This document shows positions 7,245-14,741 of a stretch of 14,741 nucleotides of DNA, piece by piece. The position numbers and the translations under genes were made by a program. The notes under the pieces were generated by a model. That model saw nothing but the letters and a program-made list of their open reading frames with translations, did not search any database and was not told the origin of the DNA. Position 1 is the first letter of the stretch. Every line of letters starts with the position of its first letter. The DNA is from a bacterium (GTDB taxonomy: Bacteria; Auribacterota; UBA3054): positions 1 to 14,741 of the forward strand of contig JAFSWV010000022.1 in assembly GCA_017444325.1 (NCBI GenBank). The letters are read 5' to 3'.

Positions 7245-7996
7245 AAGATCTCCTTAGCGTTGAAGGCCGGCCCTTCCTTGCAAACTCTCTTCATGCCTTC
7301 CGTAGTCGGGACCGTGCAGCCTACGCAGATGCCCATGCCGCAGCCCATGTACGCTTCCAAAAGGACCTCCAGCTCCAAACTCATTTTTTCTGAAAAAACA
7401 GCCAGCGCCTTCAGCATGGGCCAGGGGCCGCAGGCGAAAAGTTTCGTTCCGCTGTCCAAAACAGCCTTTTCTTCCAAGGCGGTCACGACCGTGCCCTTGA
7501 CGCCAGCTGACCCGTTGTCGGTGGCGCAAATGGGCTCTATGCCGAGCTTCGCGAATTCATCAAGAAGCAGAAGGTCCGCTTTGTCGCGGGCGCCCAGAAC
7601 GATGCCAACTTCTTTGCTTTCCTTTTTCAATTGCGACGCCAAATACAAGAGCGGAGGAGTGCCTACGCCGCCGCCAATTAGCAAAGCTTTCCTGCAGTTC
7701 AGATCGAAGCCGTTGCCCAAGGGCCCGATGATGTCGAGCGCGGAGGTAGGCTTAAGATTTCCCAAGTGCTCCGTTCCGCTGCCTATCATGCGGAAAACGA
7801 AAGTGAGCGTCCCCTTCTCCTTGTCAGCCATGGCAATGCTTATTGGCTTGCGCAAAAGCGTGGCGCCGTCGGTCGCCAGTTCTGCGAACTGGCCGGGATG
7901 CGCCAGCGCGGCAAGTTTCGGCGCATACACGATGAGCATGCGGTGGTCAGCGTTGAGCGCTATATTTTCCAAAACTGAAGTGTTTTCGCGGTCCAT
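7226..7996 (-). CDS. pyrK: Dihydroorotate dehydrogenase electron transfer subunit PyrK
   Basis: This 256-residue protein binds FAD (RKPISIAM at 49-56) and NAD (GGGVGTPP at 108-115, GAR at 135-137). It carries a C-terminal [2Fe-2S] cluster with the four-cysteine spacing of PyrK: C219-x4-C224-x2-C227-x11-C239. PyrK forms a cytoplasmic heterotetramer with the PyrD type 1B catalytic subunit and passes electrons from dihydroorotate to NAD+. No pyrD lies next to it here, although the two are commonly adjacent. The four cysteines distinguish it from the NfnA-like paralogue at 791-1621, which has three. It starts 4 nt after the DUF362 gene, lacks a ribosome site, and is probably translated by coupling. 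A different FNR-family electron carrier role remains possible. Confidence 0.87.
   Translation of the reverse strand: MDRENTSVLENIALNADHRMLIVYAPKLAALAHPGQFAELATDGATLLRKPISIAMADKEKGTLTFVFRMIGSGTEHLGNLKPTSALDIIGPLGNGFDLNCRKALLIGGGVGTPPLLYLASQLKKESKEVGIVLGARDKADLLLLDEFAKLGIEPICATDNGSAGVKGTVVTALEEKAVLDSGTKLFACGPWPMLKALAVFSEKMSLELEVLLEAYMGCGMGICVGCTVPTTEGMKRVCKEGPAFNAKEILWNKIR
7250..7255 (-). promoter_or_regulatory. Ribosome binding site of the O-antigen ligase-like gene, within pyrK
   Basis: AAGGAG on the minus strand lies 5 nt before the ATG at 7244, inside the last pyrK codons (AAG GAG, Lys-Glu). It fixes the start and the 19-nt out-of-frame overlap. Confidence 0.7.
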
Positions 7997-8000
7997 AATT

Positions 8001-9182
8001 TCAGATGCTGAATTTGGATATTAATTTACCAAAAACCCGGCTCAAAAAGTTAAGCAGCGAATTGAAGTGGAAAATGCGGTCAAGGAAGGAGCGCTTCAAT
8101 TTTATGGCGTCGGCCGGACAGAACTCGTGGCAGCAGTAGCAGCGGATGCAGTCCTTGCTGACGTTTTTGCCTCGCTCTGGATCGATGGCGGGAGGCTTGA
8201 CCGGGCAGCCGTTCCTGCAGCGGAAGCATTTTATGCATTTTGTGGGATCGATCTGGGGATGCGGCGCCCACTGCGCGCCGAACCAGCGCATGAACCACTT
8301 CGGCATCGGCAGCATCCTTATGATGTCCTTGCTGTGGGCCACCTGCTTGAAGTCTTTGACTTTCACTTCGTCCGGCTTAAGCAGCGGGAAAATTGACTTC
8401 TCTTCTCCTTCGCCGTAATTCAAACGCAAGGCCGCCGTAACGGTCGGGACCTTCATGGGGTCAAGGCCTATGATGCGGCAGGCCGCCATATCGACGGCCA
8501 GAAGATCGTTGGAAGCCAGGAGCAAGCCGAGTTCCCTGGGGCTGCCGCCGGAGGGGCCGTCCCCTTCCATGGCGACGATGCCGTCCATCACAGCCAGGGC
8601 GACGTGAGCGGTCTTGTTTATCTCCACCATCAGTTCGCCCATAAGGTCGTTGTCCCTCAAACGCAGATGGTAATTGCTCTTCCTGACGCCGACCATCAGA
8701 CCGTACTGGTTCTTGATGGCGCCGGTGAAATTCATCTGAACGTGAGTCTTCAGTTTGGGGAGCGTGATGATGACGTCGGCTTCCTTTATGGCCCTGGCCA
8801 GAACCAGCCTTTGCGAAACGCGGTTCTCCGGTCTGGGATAAACGTCCTCGTTCTCGAAATCGGCGACCGCGACCTGTTCCCTTTCCAGGATCTCTTCCAA
8901 GCCTCCGGCTTTGATGGCGGACTTAAGCGTGCCCATTCCCGGGCTGTCGCCGACAAAGGGAACGCCGCCCGCCTCTTTCACAAGCGTGATCATAGCCTCG
9001 ACCACTCTCGGATCCGTGGTCACAGCCTTGGCCACGTTGTAGGAGCCCAGTAGATTGGCTTTCAGAAGGACTCTTTGTCCCGGCTTGACGAAAGCCTCAA
9101 TGCCGCCCAAGGGAGCTAAAAGTTCGCGCAGTTTGGGAAGGACTTCCGCGTAGGTCGCGCGGACTATCGTTACTTGCGACAT
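8001..9182 (-). CDS. DUF362 domain protein with C-terminal 2x[4Fe-4S] ferredoxin domain
   Basis: This 393-residue protein has an N-terminal DUF362 domain (about 1-265). Its typical segments are LLKANLL (39-45), VGDSPGMG (77-84), IITLPKLKTHVQMNFTGAIKNQYG (138-161) and the MDGIVAMEGDGPSGG region (199-213). Two full ferredoxin motifs follow: C316, C319, C322, C326 and C345, C348, C351, C355, each ending CP, for two [4Fe-4S] clusters. A basic, partly hydrophobic tail (about 364-393) could bind the membrane surface. The family is common in anaerobes and has no firm general function; an electron-transfer role is inferred from the clusters. It overlaps the uvrD end by 13 nt, has AAGGA about 11 nt before the ATG, and is followed by pyrK after 4 nt. 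The order suggests co-expression, not a shared pathway. Confidence 0.9.
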   Translation of the reverse strand: MSQVTIVRATYAEVLPKLRELLAPLGGIEAFVKPGQRVLLKANLLGSYNVAKAVTTDPRVVEAMITLVKEAGGVPFVGDSPGMGTLKSAIKAGGLEEILEREQVAVADFENEDVYPRPENRVSQRLVLARAIKEADVIITLPKLKTHVQMNFTGAIKNQYGLMVGVRKSNYHLRLRDNDLMGELMVEINKTAHVALAVMDGIVAMEGDGPSGGSPRELGLLLASNDLLAVDMAACRIIGLDPMKVPTVTAALRLNYGEGEEKSIFPLLKPDEVKVKDFKQVAHSKDIIRMLPMPKWFMRWFGAQWAPHPQIDPTKCIKCFRCRNGCPVKPPAIDPERGKNVSKDCIRCYCCHEFCPADAIKLKRSFLDRIFHFNSLLNFLSRVFGKLISKFSI

Positions 9183-11434
9183 GATTTCACAGATCCTTGT
9201 TTAAGCGGTTTCAGTTTCGCGTATTTCGCCACAAGGACCTTGGGCGCCGGCAGATTCTCAAATTCGATCGTCAGCCTCGCGGATTCACCTTCTCCAGAAA
9301 TGGAAGAGATAACGCCGTTGCCGAAGTGCGTATGCACAACGGCCATGCCGACCGTGAGTTCCCCGGTGTCAACCGTGCCGGCCGGCTTCGAGGGAAGCTT
9401 CTGGGTGCTCGTTGATTCGCTCAAAAGAATCTTGCGGCTGCTGAAGCGGCGCTCCACATGGTTGGAAGCGATCTCGCCCAGGAAGCGGGAAGGATCGCGG
9501 GATTGGTTGACGCCGAACATCACCCTCTTCAGGGCGCAGGACAAGAATAGCCTTTCCTTGGCGCGCGTCATGCCGACGTAGCAGAGCCTTCTCTCCTCTT
9601 CTATCTCGTCTTTTATGCCCTTGGCGTTGATATGCGGGAAGAGATCCTCCTCCATGCCCATGATGAAGACGACCGGGAATTCCAAGCCCTTGGCGTTGTG
9701 GATCGTCATCAATGTAAGCGTGTCGGCTTCGTCGTTCCATTTGTCGATGTCGGCCGTGATGGCCACTTCGTTCAAAAATCCTTCCGTAGAGGCTTTCTCG
9801 TCCGTCGTGATGTTCTCGTAATCGGCCACCGCGGACAAAAGTTCGCCGATGTTTTCCCGCCTCATGACGTCTTCCTCGTCGTCGCCCGGGCAGATCTTTT
9901 CTATGTATTCGGTCTTCTCAAGAATGAAGTTCAAAAATTCCGTCGGCAGCATCTTCTTCTGGGCTTCCGTCAGCTCCTGCATAAGGTCGAGGAATTTCTG
10001 GAGCTTTTTGTGAACGGCGTCCGTGAAGCGGTCGATGCGGCGGTGCTGCTCAATGGCTTCGTAGAAAGTTATTCCGGCCGTCTGGGCGAAGCTCGCCAGA
10101 GTCTCCTGCGTCGTTTCACCCAAGCCTCTCGTCGGGCTGTTTATGATCCGGCGCAGACTGACGTCGTCAAAATTGTTGAGGGCCGCCCGCATGTAGGCGA
10201 GCTGGTCCTTGATCTCGCGGCGGCTGTAGAAGCCGGTGTCGCCCACCAGCTTGTAAGGAATGCGGTTCTTGACCATCGCTTCCTCGATCAGGCGGGAGAG
10301 CAGATGCACGCGGTAGAAGACCACGATGTCGTGGCGCTTGTAGCCTTCGCGCAAAAGCTTTTTCACCTGCCTTATGATCTCGTCGGTCTCCTCGTGCTCA
10401 TCCTTGGCGCTGTAGAAAGAGACCTTCTTGCCGGCGGGATTCTCGGTCGTCAAATTCTTTTCCCAACGCCCGGAGTTCTGGGCGATGACGTCGTTGGCGG
10501 CGTCCAGGATCGCCTGAGTCGAACGATAGTTCCGCTCCAACACGGTCTTCTTCGCTTCCGGATAATCTTTCTCAAAAGAGAGGATGTTGCCGATCTCGGC
10601 GCCGCGGAAACGGTAGATCGACTGGTCCGGATCGCCCACCACAAAAAGATTCCTGTGCTTTTCGCTAAGCATCCTGACAAGCTGGTACTGGGCGTAGTTG
10701 GTGTCCTGGTACTCGTCGACCAGGATATAGTCGAAGCTGTTCTGGTAAAACTTCAAAACTTCCGGCTCGCGCTTGAAAAGAAGGACCGTGCGCATGATCA
10801 GGTCGTCGAAATCGAGAGCTCTGACGCGCTTCAGTTCCTTCTCGTACTCCTTGTAAACCTTGGCCACCAATTCGTCGTTGTATTCTTTGGACTTTTCCGC
10901 TCTCTTAGCGTATTTGTCAGCGCTCTCCAATCTATCCTTGGCCAAACCGATGGCGTTGGCGAAATACTGGGGCTTAAGACGCTTGTCTCCTATGTCCTGG
11001 CGGCGCATGCATTCTTTAAGGAGCATCAGCTGGTCGTTCTGATCGTAAATGACGAAGCCTTTTTCAAAACCGATCTTCTCGCGGTTGGCTCTCAAAACTT
11101 TCAGACAGAAAGAGTGGAAGGTCGAAATGGGAACGTACTTCCCCACCAACCGATCGACTCTCGTAGCCATCTCCTGGGCGGCCTTGTTCGTAAAGGTGAC
11201 AGCCAGGATCCTGTGAGGCGCTATCCCTTTGGAAACAAGGTAAGCGATACGGTAGGTAAGAACGCGCGTCTTGCCGCTGCCGGCGCCGGCTACGACCAGC
11301 TGCGGGCCGTTTTCAGCCGTCACGGCCGTGAGCTGGGTCGGATTGAGGGAAGACTTGAGATCGAATGAGCTTTTGGCGGAGACCGCCTTGGCGGGAACGT
11401 TTTTGGCCTTGGCAATTTTTTTCGGAGTTGCCAT
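9170..11434 (-). CDS. pcrA: UvrD/PcrA-type superfamily 1 DNA helicase
   Basis: This 754-residue 3'-5' helicase has the full SF1A motif set: Walker A GAGSGKT (50-56), DEYQD (240-244), GDPDQSIYRFRGA (267-279), NYRST (302-306), TIHNAKGLEFPVVF (577-590) and EERRLCYVGMTRAKERLF (613-630). The C-terminal region (about 695-745, VVHTHFGNGVISS) is the small Tudor-like domain of UvrD/PcrA that contacts RNA polymerase. This domain argues for UvrD/PcrA over Rep. The protein unwinds DNA in excision and mismatch repair and clears stalled complexes. A 28-residue Lys/Ala-rich extension precedes the usual core start (LNPTQLTAV). It is the first gene of the five-gene operon, with a textbook promoter and a leader of about 56 nt, but no clear ribosome site before the ATG. 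Confidence 0.96.
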   Translation of the reverse strand: MATPKKIAKAKNVPAKAVSAKSSFDLKSSLNPTQLTAVTAENGPQLVVAGAGSGKTRVLTYRIAYLVSKGIAPHRILAVTFTNKAAQEMATRVDRLVGKYVPISTFHSFCLKVLRANREKIGFEKGFVIYDQNDQLMLLKECMRRQDIGDKRLKPQYFANAIGLAKDRLESADKYAKRAEKSKEYNDELVAKVYKEYEKELKRVRALDFDDLIMRTVLLFKREPEVLKFYQNSFDYILVDEYQDTNYAQYQLVRMLSEKHRNLFVVGDPDQSIYRFRGAEIGNILSFEKDYPEAKKTVLERNYRSTQAILDAANDVIAQNSGRWEKNLTTENPAGKKVSFYSAKDEHEETDEIIRQVKKLLREGYKRHDIVVFYRVHLLSRLIEEAMVKNRIPYKLVGDTGFYSRREIKDQLAYMRAALNNFDDVSLRRIINSPTRGLGETTQETLASFAQTAGITFYEAIEQHRRIDRFTDAVHKKLQKFLDLMQELTEAQKKMLPTEFLNFILEKTEYIEKICPGDDEEDVMRRENIGELLSAVADYENITTDEKASTEGFLNEVAITADIDKWNDEADTLTLMTIHNAKGLEFPVVFIMGMEEDLFPHINAKGIKDEIEEERRLCYVGMTRAKERLFLSCALKRVMFGVNQSRDPSRFLGEIASNHVERRFSSRKILLSESTSTQKLPSKPAGTVDTGELTVGMAVVHTHFGNGVISSISGEGESARLTIEFENLPAPKVLVAKYAKLKPLKQGSVKSCRK

Positions 11435-11496
11435 AAGAAAGTGGAACGGGTGGATTGGTTAAAAGTTCAATAAATATCAAGTACCTTTATATGTTT

Positions 11497-11525
11497 ATTT
11501 TACCAAACTGAGCCTGAAATATCAA
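11497..11525 (-). promoter_or_regulatory. Sigma-70-type promoter of the uvrD-hisI operon
   Basis: On the minus strand TTGATA (11525-11520), a 17-nt spacer and TAAAAT (11502-11497) form a near-consensus housekeeping promoter. The -10 is also preceded by TGG, giving an extended -10. Transcription should start near 11490, leaving about 56 nt of leader before the uvrD ATG. Confidence 0.7.
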
Positions 11526-11593
11526 GGCGAAACGTCAGTAAAAAAAAGACACGCTATCACCCTTTTCCACTACAAGATAAGCTATTTATATTA

Positions 11594-11601
11594 GCTAAAA
11601 T
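11594..11601 (+). promoter_or_regulatory. -10 element directly before the giant pseudopilin-like gene
   Basis: The plus strand reads GCTAAAAT, ending 5 nt before the ATG at 11607. This is the same core as in the HAD promoter, but the upstream bases are TA instead of TG and no -35 is seen. The start point would fall at or next to the ATG, predicting a leaderless mRNA. The arm of a small inverted repeat (11580-11596) touches the motif and could be an operator. Confidence 0.42.
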
Positions 11602-11606
11602 AGGGC

Positions 11607-14600
11607 ATGATTTTCAAAAAAAAGAAAAATCGCGGGTTCATTCTGCCGGCACTTTTGTTTTTTCTAACCTTGCTCGGCGCCCTGGCCATTATGTTCGCCT
11701 TTGATCTTGGAATGGCAAAACAACTGAGCGAAAGCCAAAACAAAACGGACAGAGAAAAACTCGCATGCCTCTCCGCCCTGGAACATGTGAAAGCCCTCTT
11801 TGAAGCTGCGGAAATTAACTATCCTTCCTCCTGGCTGACAATAGGAAAAGCCGGCCCCTACACGGTTGACGGCCTTGATTACTCCGTTAAGATAACTCCT
11901 GTTACTGATAACTTATCTTATCAGGAATTCTGGGACGGCGATAATTGGCAACGGCAGAGCGCGGCCTCCCTCGCCTCGCCGAAGGAAATGCTTGCCAATT
12001 TGAAACGCGAAAACAAAGACGCTGAAGACCGAGTTTTGGAAGAATTGACGCTTACCTTGAGCGACGAGTGCGACGAGAACCACGCTCTCCAGGAGAACGC
12101 CGGGATCTACGGAGCGGAAGCTGTTGAATTCTCGGAGATACTGAGCGACGACGGCAGCGAACTGAGGTTCGCCTACCGCGCCAACGCCGTTTACAAGGAA
12201 AGAGCCGTGACCTCCCTCCCCTACTTCTACGGCGGCAGGGATTACGATTCGACCATCCCGTTGACGGAAAACAAACCGGAGCTGAGAGAGCTCTTCGATC
12301 CCAAAGTCGCAAGATATGTCCTGAAAAACGAATGCAGAAAAGAGAACGGCAAAGTCTTCCTGAAACTCTCCGCAGACGCCCTTACGGAAGACAGTGAAAG
12401 CGCGTTTTTGAAAAGTTGGCAAAAGAAGAAGAAGGCGCAGTTCCCAATAAACCACCTTTGGCAAAACTGCCAAATTGCCTTTTTCGGCCTGGCTGTGAAA
12501 GGCATAACGCCGAGGGCGGTCTTTAAGATCAGCGATTCCGACGGAATCAGCATCATCCTAAAAGACGAGGAAGGCCTCTTCAATTCCATAACCAACAACA
12601 GTTTCCGCTACGCCCAGCTGAGAGGCTGGGTGCACTCCGAAACGCTCTACTCGGAAGCGCCGGGACAAGCGCTCTGGCTTGCCGTGAGCGATCTGCAGAA
12701 GGAAAAATATTACGAAGTCCAGCTTCAGGACGCCAATTTCCCAGTGCCCCTTAAAGACGAGACCTACGGAAATAACCGGAACAAAAAAATAATTGTCGGC
12801 AGCCAGGAGATCGAAGCGAAAAAATATGCCTTAGACTACGAGGAAGGGAGGCCGCAGAAAAGCAGCGCTGATGGAGAAATGGAGCTTGTTGTCAAAAGCC
12901 CCCCTGATTGCGCGCCAAATAAGCGCGTCAGAGTGAACAGCGTCTATTTCCGCCGGCCGGACATCATAGCGATAATCAACAAAAGCGCCGATCCCCTTCT
13001 GCTCTCCAATTGGCGTCTTACGGCGCAGACCGGAAGCGGCAGCGCGCTTCTTGGAATACTCCCCGACGAAGCCGCCCTCTTTCCCGGCGCAAGATTTTAC
13101 CTGACCGACCAGGCTGAGATCGTAAATAATGAATACGGATTCCAAGAACTGGAACCAAAATTCTCCTTCCGTGACGCTATGATCGCCCTGCCGAAAGAAA
13201 GCTGGGGCCTTGAGTACGAGATAAGCAGCGTTAGGGAAATAAAAAAAGGCGCGCAGTACTACACTCACATCGGCTGCAAAAACGCGCTTTGGGAAAAGGA
13301 CGAACTGATCGACGAAGTGGCGGAGATAAAAGAGGGACTGCGTTTCCCCATAGAAGGCGGCAACACCAAAGATACGCTCATCTTCTCGAACCTGAGACTG
13401 GAGCGCTACGCAAACCTAGAAGCTGGCGACCGCCTTAAGATCCTGGGCTTGCCGCGCCATGTGGAATACGCCTCCCTGACCTTAAAGAACGAGTATTCCC
13501 AGGTGGCGGCCAGAACGAAAGGCATAAGAAGGCCCAAAGAGGCCAAACTCTACTCCAGCCTGAAATATGAAAATAATGTCTGGAGCGTGAACGAAGTTCC
13601 CTTCCGAAATTTCACTCCCATGGAAGCAAAAACTTTTTTCGACCGCCCTCTGACTAACGACGCGGAAGTCTTGTCGATCCTTGACGATCCCCGGCTTGCG
13701 GATGCCTATCTTCATTCCAATGCGCTCTCGCTTTATTGTAAAGAGTTCCCGGCCTCGCAGGCGGGCTTCCAAGGAGATTGGAGTCTAGCTGGAGGAAAGG
13801 CGGAAAAATGCGAGAAAGGCCTTGCCTTCCTGAACGCCAACTGGCCAAACGGTCTCTGGCGCGGGCAGAAAGTGCGCATCATTTCCGGCGAATTGAAAGG
13901 CGAAATGTTCGCCGTGACCGGCAGCTTTGAAAACGTCGTTTACGCCGCGACCTATTCCCTTCCCGGCCGCAAGCGTTTGAAAAATTTCAAGGAAGGCACA
14001 GCCGCCCTCGGCCCGGGATACAGAAACATTTTCTACACGACTTGGAAAAACAACGCGCAGGGCGAATGGACGTTCTCGAACCTTTGGGACTGCGCCGGCG
14101 GGGAGCTGTATTTAAAAGGGCTTTCCGACGCCGTTAATTCCGGCGAATTCTTGGAGGAGAACCACAACGCTCTGCTTAAACCGGAACTGTTCAACTGGCA
14201 CAATAATGATTGGGAAAGCCTCCCCGCTTTCCGCTACGCCAAGAACGACGCGGCATATATCACAATACTTGAAACGCGTCACATTTCGCCCAAAGGAGAT
14301 CTTAAACTGAGACTCACCGCCAAAAACATAAACGACCCCAAAGGCACCGGCCTGGCTTGGTTCCAGGGAATCGCCGTCTCCCCCGTTAGGCGTCCCGTTA
14401 AGGTTGCGGAAGAGCAAAATGAAGTCCGCGGTCCCATTCCCCTTACCGTCCCAATGGATCTTTACAGCAAAGAAAAAGAGCGCTATCAGTTGACAGCGCT
14501 CTTTCGCCTCGAAGTAACAGTCGCTTCAAAGCGTTACTTCTATCTTCTGAGCATAGGGCAGGCCGATGCAAAAACCAACCGCCGAAAGCTCAGCTTCCGA

Positions 14601-14615
14601 AAACTGGCGTTTTAG
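11607..14615 (+). CDS. Giant pseudopilin-like (GspK/PilX-like) exported protein with possible lamin-tail-like domain
   Basis: This 1002-residue protein is not a recognised family. The N-terminus is prepilin-like: a short basic leader (KKKKNR), then G10|F11 as a likely prepilin peptidase site, then a hydrophobic helix (about 11-36) passing into an amphipathic helix (about 37-70). Position +5 is Ala, not Glu, as is usual in GspK-type tip pseudopilins. PilX and GspK proteins are a few hundred residues, so this one is about three times too long. The rest is probably beta-rich. Residues about 440-515 (VNSVYFRRPDIIAIINKS...LLLSNWRL...LFPGARFYL) have the pattern of a lamin-tail (LTD) domain. The C-terminal 200 residues include two more possible beta domains. 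No other pilus or secretion gene lies in the window. It probably acts anchored to the inner membrane or in a pilus-like tip. The start codon lies 5 nt after a -10 element. Confidence 0.75.
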   Translation: MIFKKKKNRGFILPALLFFLTLLGALAIMFAFDLGMAKQLSESQNKTDREKLACLSALEHVKALFEAAEINYPSSWLTIGKAGPYTVDGLDYSVKITPVTDNLSYQEFWDGDNWQRQSAASLASPKEMLANLKRENKDAEDRVLEELTLTLSDECDENHALQENAGIYGAEAVEFSEILSDDGSELRFAYRANAVYKERAVTSLPYFYGGRDYDSTIPLTENKPELRELFDPKVARYVLKNECRKENGKVFLKLSADALTEDSESAFLKSWQKKKKAQFPINHLWQNCQIAFFGLAVKGITPRAVFKISDSDGISIILKDEEGLFNSITNNSFRYAQLRGWVHSETLYSEAPGQALWLAVSDLQKEKYYEVQLQDANFPVPLKDETYGNNRNKKIIVGSQEIEAKKYALDYEEGRPQKSSADGEMELVVKSPPDCAPNKRVRVNSVYFRRPDIIAIINKSADPLLLSNWRLTAQTGSGSALLGILPDEAALFPGARFYLTDQAEIVNNEYGFQELEPKFSFRDAMIALPKESWGLEYEISSVREIKKGAQYYTHIGCKNALWEKDELIDEVAEIKEGLRFPIEGGNTKDTLIFSNLRLERYANLEAGDRLKILGLPRHVEYASLTLKNEYSQVAARTKGIRRPKEAKLYSSLKYENNVWSVNEVPFRNFTPMEAKTFFDRPLTNDAEVLSILDDPRLADAYLHSNALSLYCKEFPASQAGFQGDWSLAGGKAEKCEKGLAFLNANWPNGLWRGQKVRIISGELKGEMFAVTGSFENVVYAATYSLPGRKRLKNFKEGTAALGPGYRNIFYTTWKNNAQGEWTFSNLWDCAGGELYLKGLSDAVNSGEFLEENHNALLKPELFNWHNNDWESLPAFRYAKNDAAYITILETRHISPKGDLKLRLTAKNINDPKGTGLAWFQGIAVSPVRRPVKVAEEQNEVRGPIPLTVPMDLYSKEKERYQLTALFRLEVTVASKRYFYLLSIGQADAKTNRRKLSFRKLAF

Positions 14616-14741
14616 AACTTCACTTTCTGGATGCCTTTGTTCAGGGAGTCGATGCAGGCCTGGGTGAGGGCCAGCGACTTTGCGGCGTCGCGGTAAGTGG
14701 AGGGATTCTTTGACCAGTCGCTGCTTCTCACGGCGTCGATG
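14612..14741 (-). CDS. Gfo/Idh/MocA-type oxidoreductase, C-terminal end (partial)
   Basis: The last 42 codons of a minus-strand gene enter from the right edge and stop with TAA at 14614-14612. This overlaps the stop of the convergent giant gene by 4 nt. The peptide reads IDAVRSSDWSKNP...DAAKSLALTQACIDSLNKG...KVKF. It matches the usual end of Gfo/Idh/MocA family sugar or inositol dehydrogenases, where an F/I-DAVR-S element is followed by a helix ending in a D/R-S-x-x-x-G turn and a short final strand. Only the C-terminus is visible, so substrate and cofactor motifs cannot be judged. Confidence 0.68.
   Translation of the reverse strand, partial: IDAVRSSDWSKNPSTYRDAAKSLALTQACIDSLNKGIQKVKF

Larger units (their letters stand above)
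11435..11606. other. AT-rich divergent intergenic region
   Basis: This 172-bp gap between two divergent units is clearly richer in A/T than the genes around it. It holds a full promoter for the uvrD operon (11497-11525, minus), an A8 run near 11540-11547, and a -10 element for the plus-strand gene next to an inverted repeat (AGCTA-N7-TAGCT, 11580-11596). No RNA gene, ORF or strong terminator hairpin is visible. Confidence 0.6.

Noticed and set aside
9632..11368. 578-codon open frame on the plus strand opposite uvrD/pcrA
   Set aside because: It is fully antisense to a helicase with every SF1 motif; the translation is low-complexity in V, L, F, R and D and matches no family. It is a by-product of codon bias.
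11539..11549. A8 run in the divergent region as a terminator tail (T-run on minus strand)
   Set aside because: No stable hairpin precedes it, and both flanking genes are transcribed away from it.
14582..14613. Possible terminator at the end of the giant gene (imperfect AAGCT/AGCTT hairpin and AAAAC-TGGC-GTTTT)
   Set aside because: Stems are short or A/T-rich, lie inside the coding sequence and are not followed by a U-tract.

Overview
The window most likely comes from an anaerobic, Gram-negative-type bacterium of about 50-55% GC (estimated by eye). Anaerobic metabolism is suggested by a complete NfnA, the N-terminal part of NfnB and a DUF362/ferredoxin protein. An O-antigen ligase/polymerase-like membrane protein and a pseudopilin-like giant protein suggest an envelope with an outer membrane. 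The phylum cannot be fixed from the sequence alone. A PVC-type or Elusimicrobiota-type lineage would fit, but this is a guess.

Layout. Positions 1-4535 form a minus-strand cluster, read in the order HAD phosphatase/phosphomutase, mutL, a zinc-ribbon membrane protein, nfnA-like and nfnB-like (cut by the left edge). The genes are packed with gaps of 2-17 nt or a 4-nt ATGA overlap. Positions 4584-5354 hold one plus-strand secreted protein, divergent from the HAD gene, whose mature part looks like a tandem duplication. Positions 5360-11434 form a second minus-strand cluster, read in the order uvrD/pcrA, DUF362-ferredoxin, pyrK, an O-antigen ligase-like gene and hisI. It also has overlaps (13 and 19 nt) or 4-nt gaps, so it is probably one operon of functionally unrelated housekeeping genes. 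A 172-bp AT-rich divergent region (11435-11606) separates it from a 1002-codon plus-strand gene for a giant pseudopilin-like protein. The last 130 bases hold the end of a minus-strand Gfo/Idh/MocA-type oxidoreductase, convergent with it.

How the genes relate. NfnAB would exchange electrons between NADH, ferredoxin and NADP. PyrK is a second member of the same flavin/[2Fe-2S] reductase family and would serve dihydroorotate dehydrogenase, whose catalytic PyrD is not in the window. MutL carries the endonuclease motif, which fits a MutH-independent mismatch repair system. UvrD/PcrA could assist repair but lies in the other cluster.

Regulation. Four transcription-unit starts and one internal start share a -10 hexamer of the form TAdAAT. 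In four of the five it is an extended -10 (TGnTAdAAT). In four it lies only 5-9 nt before the start codon, which predicts leaderless or almost leaderless mRNAs. The uvrD operon instead has a textbook TTGATA-N17-TAAAAT promoter with a leader of about 56 nt. I see no mobile element, CRISPR array, tRNA, rRNA or convincing intrinsic terminator, and no clear new multi-gene system. The most novel items are the giant pseudopilin-like protein, the leaderless promoter pattern, the duplicated secreted protein and a HisI with altered metal-site residues.
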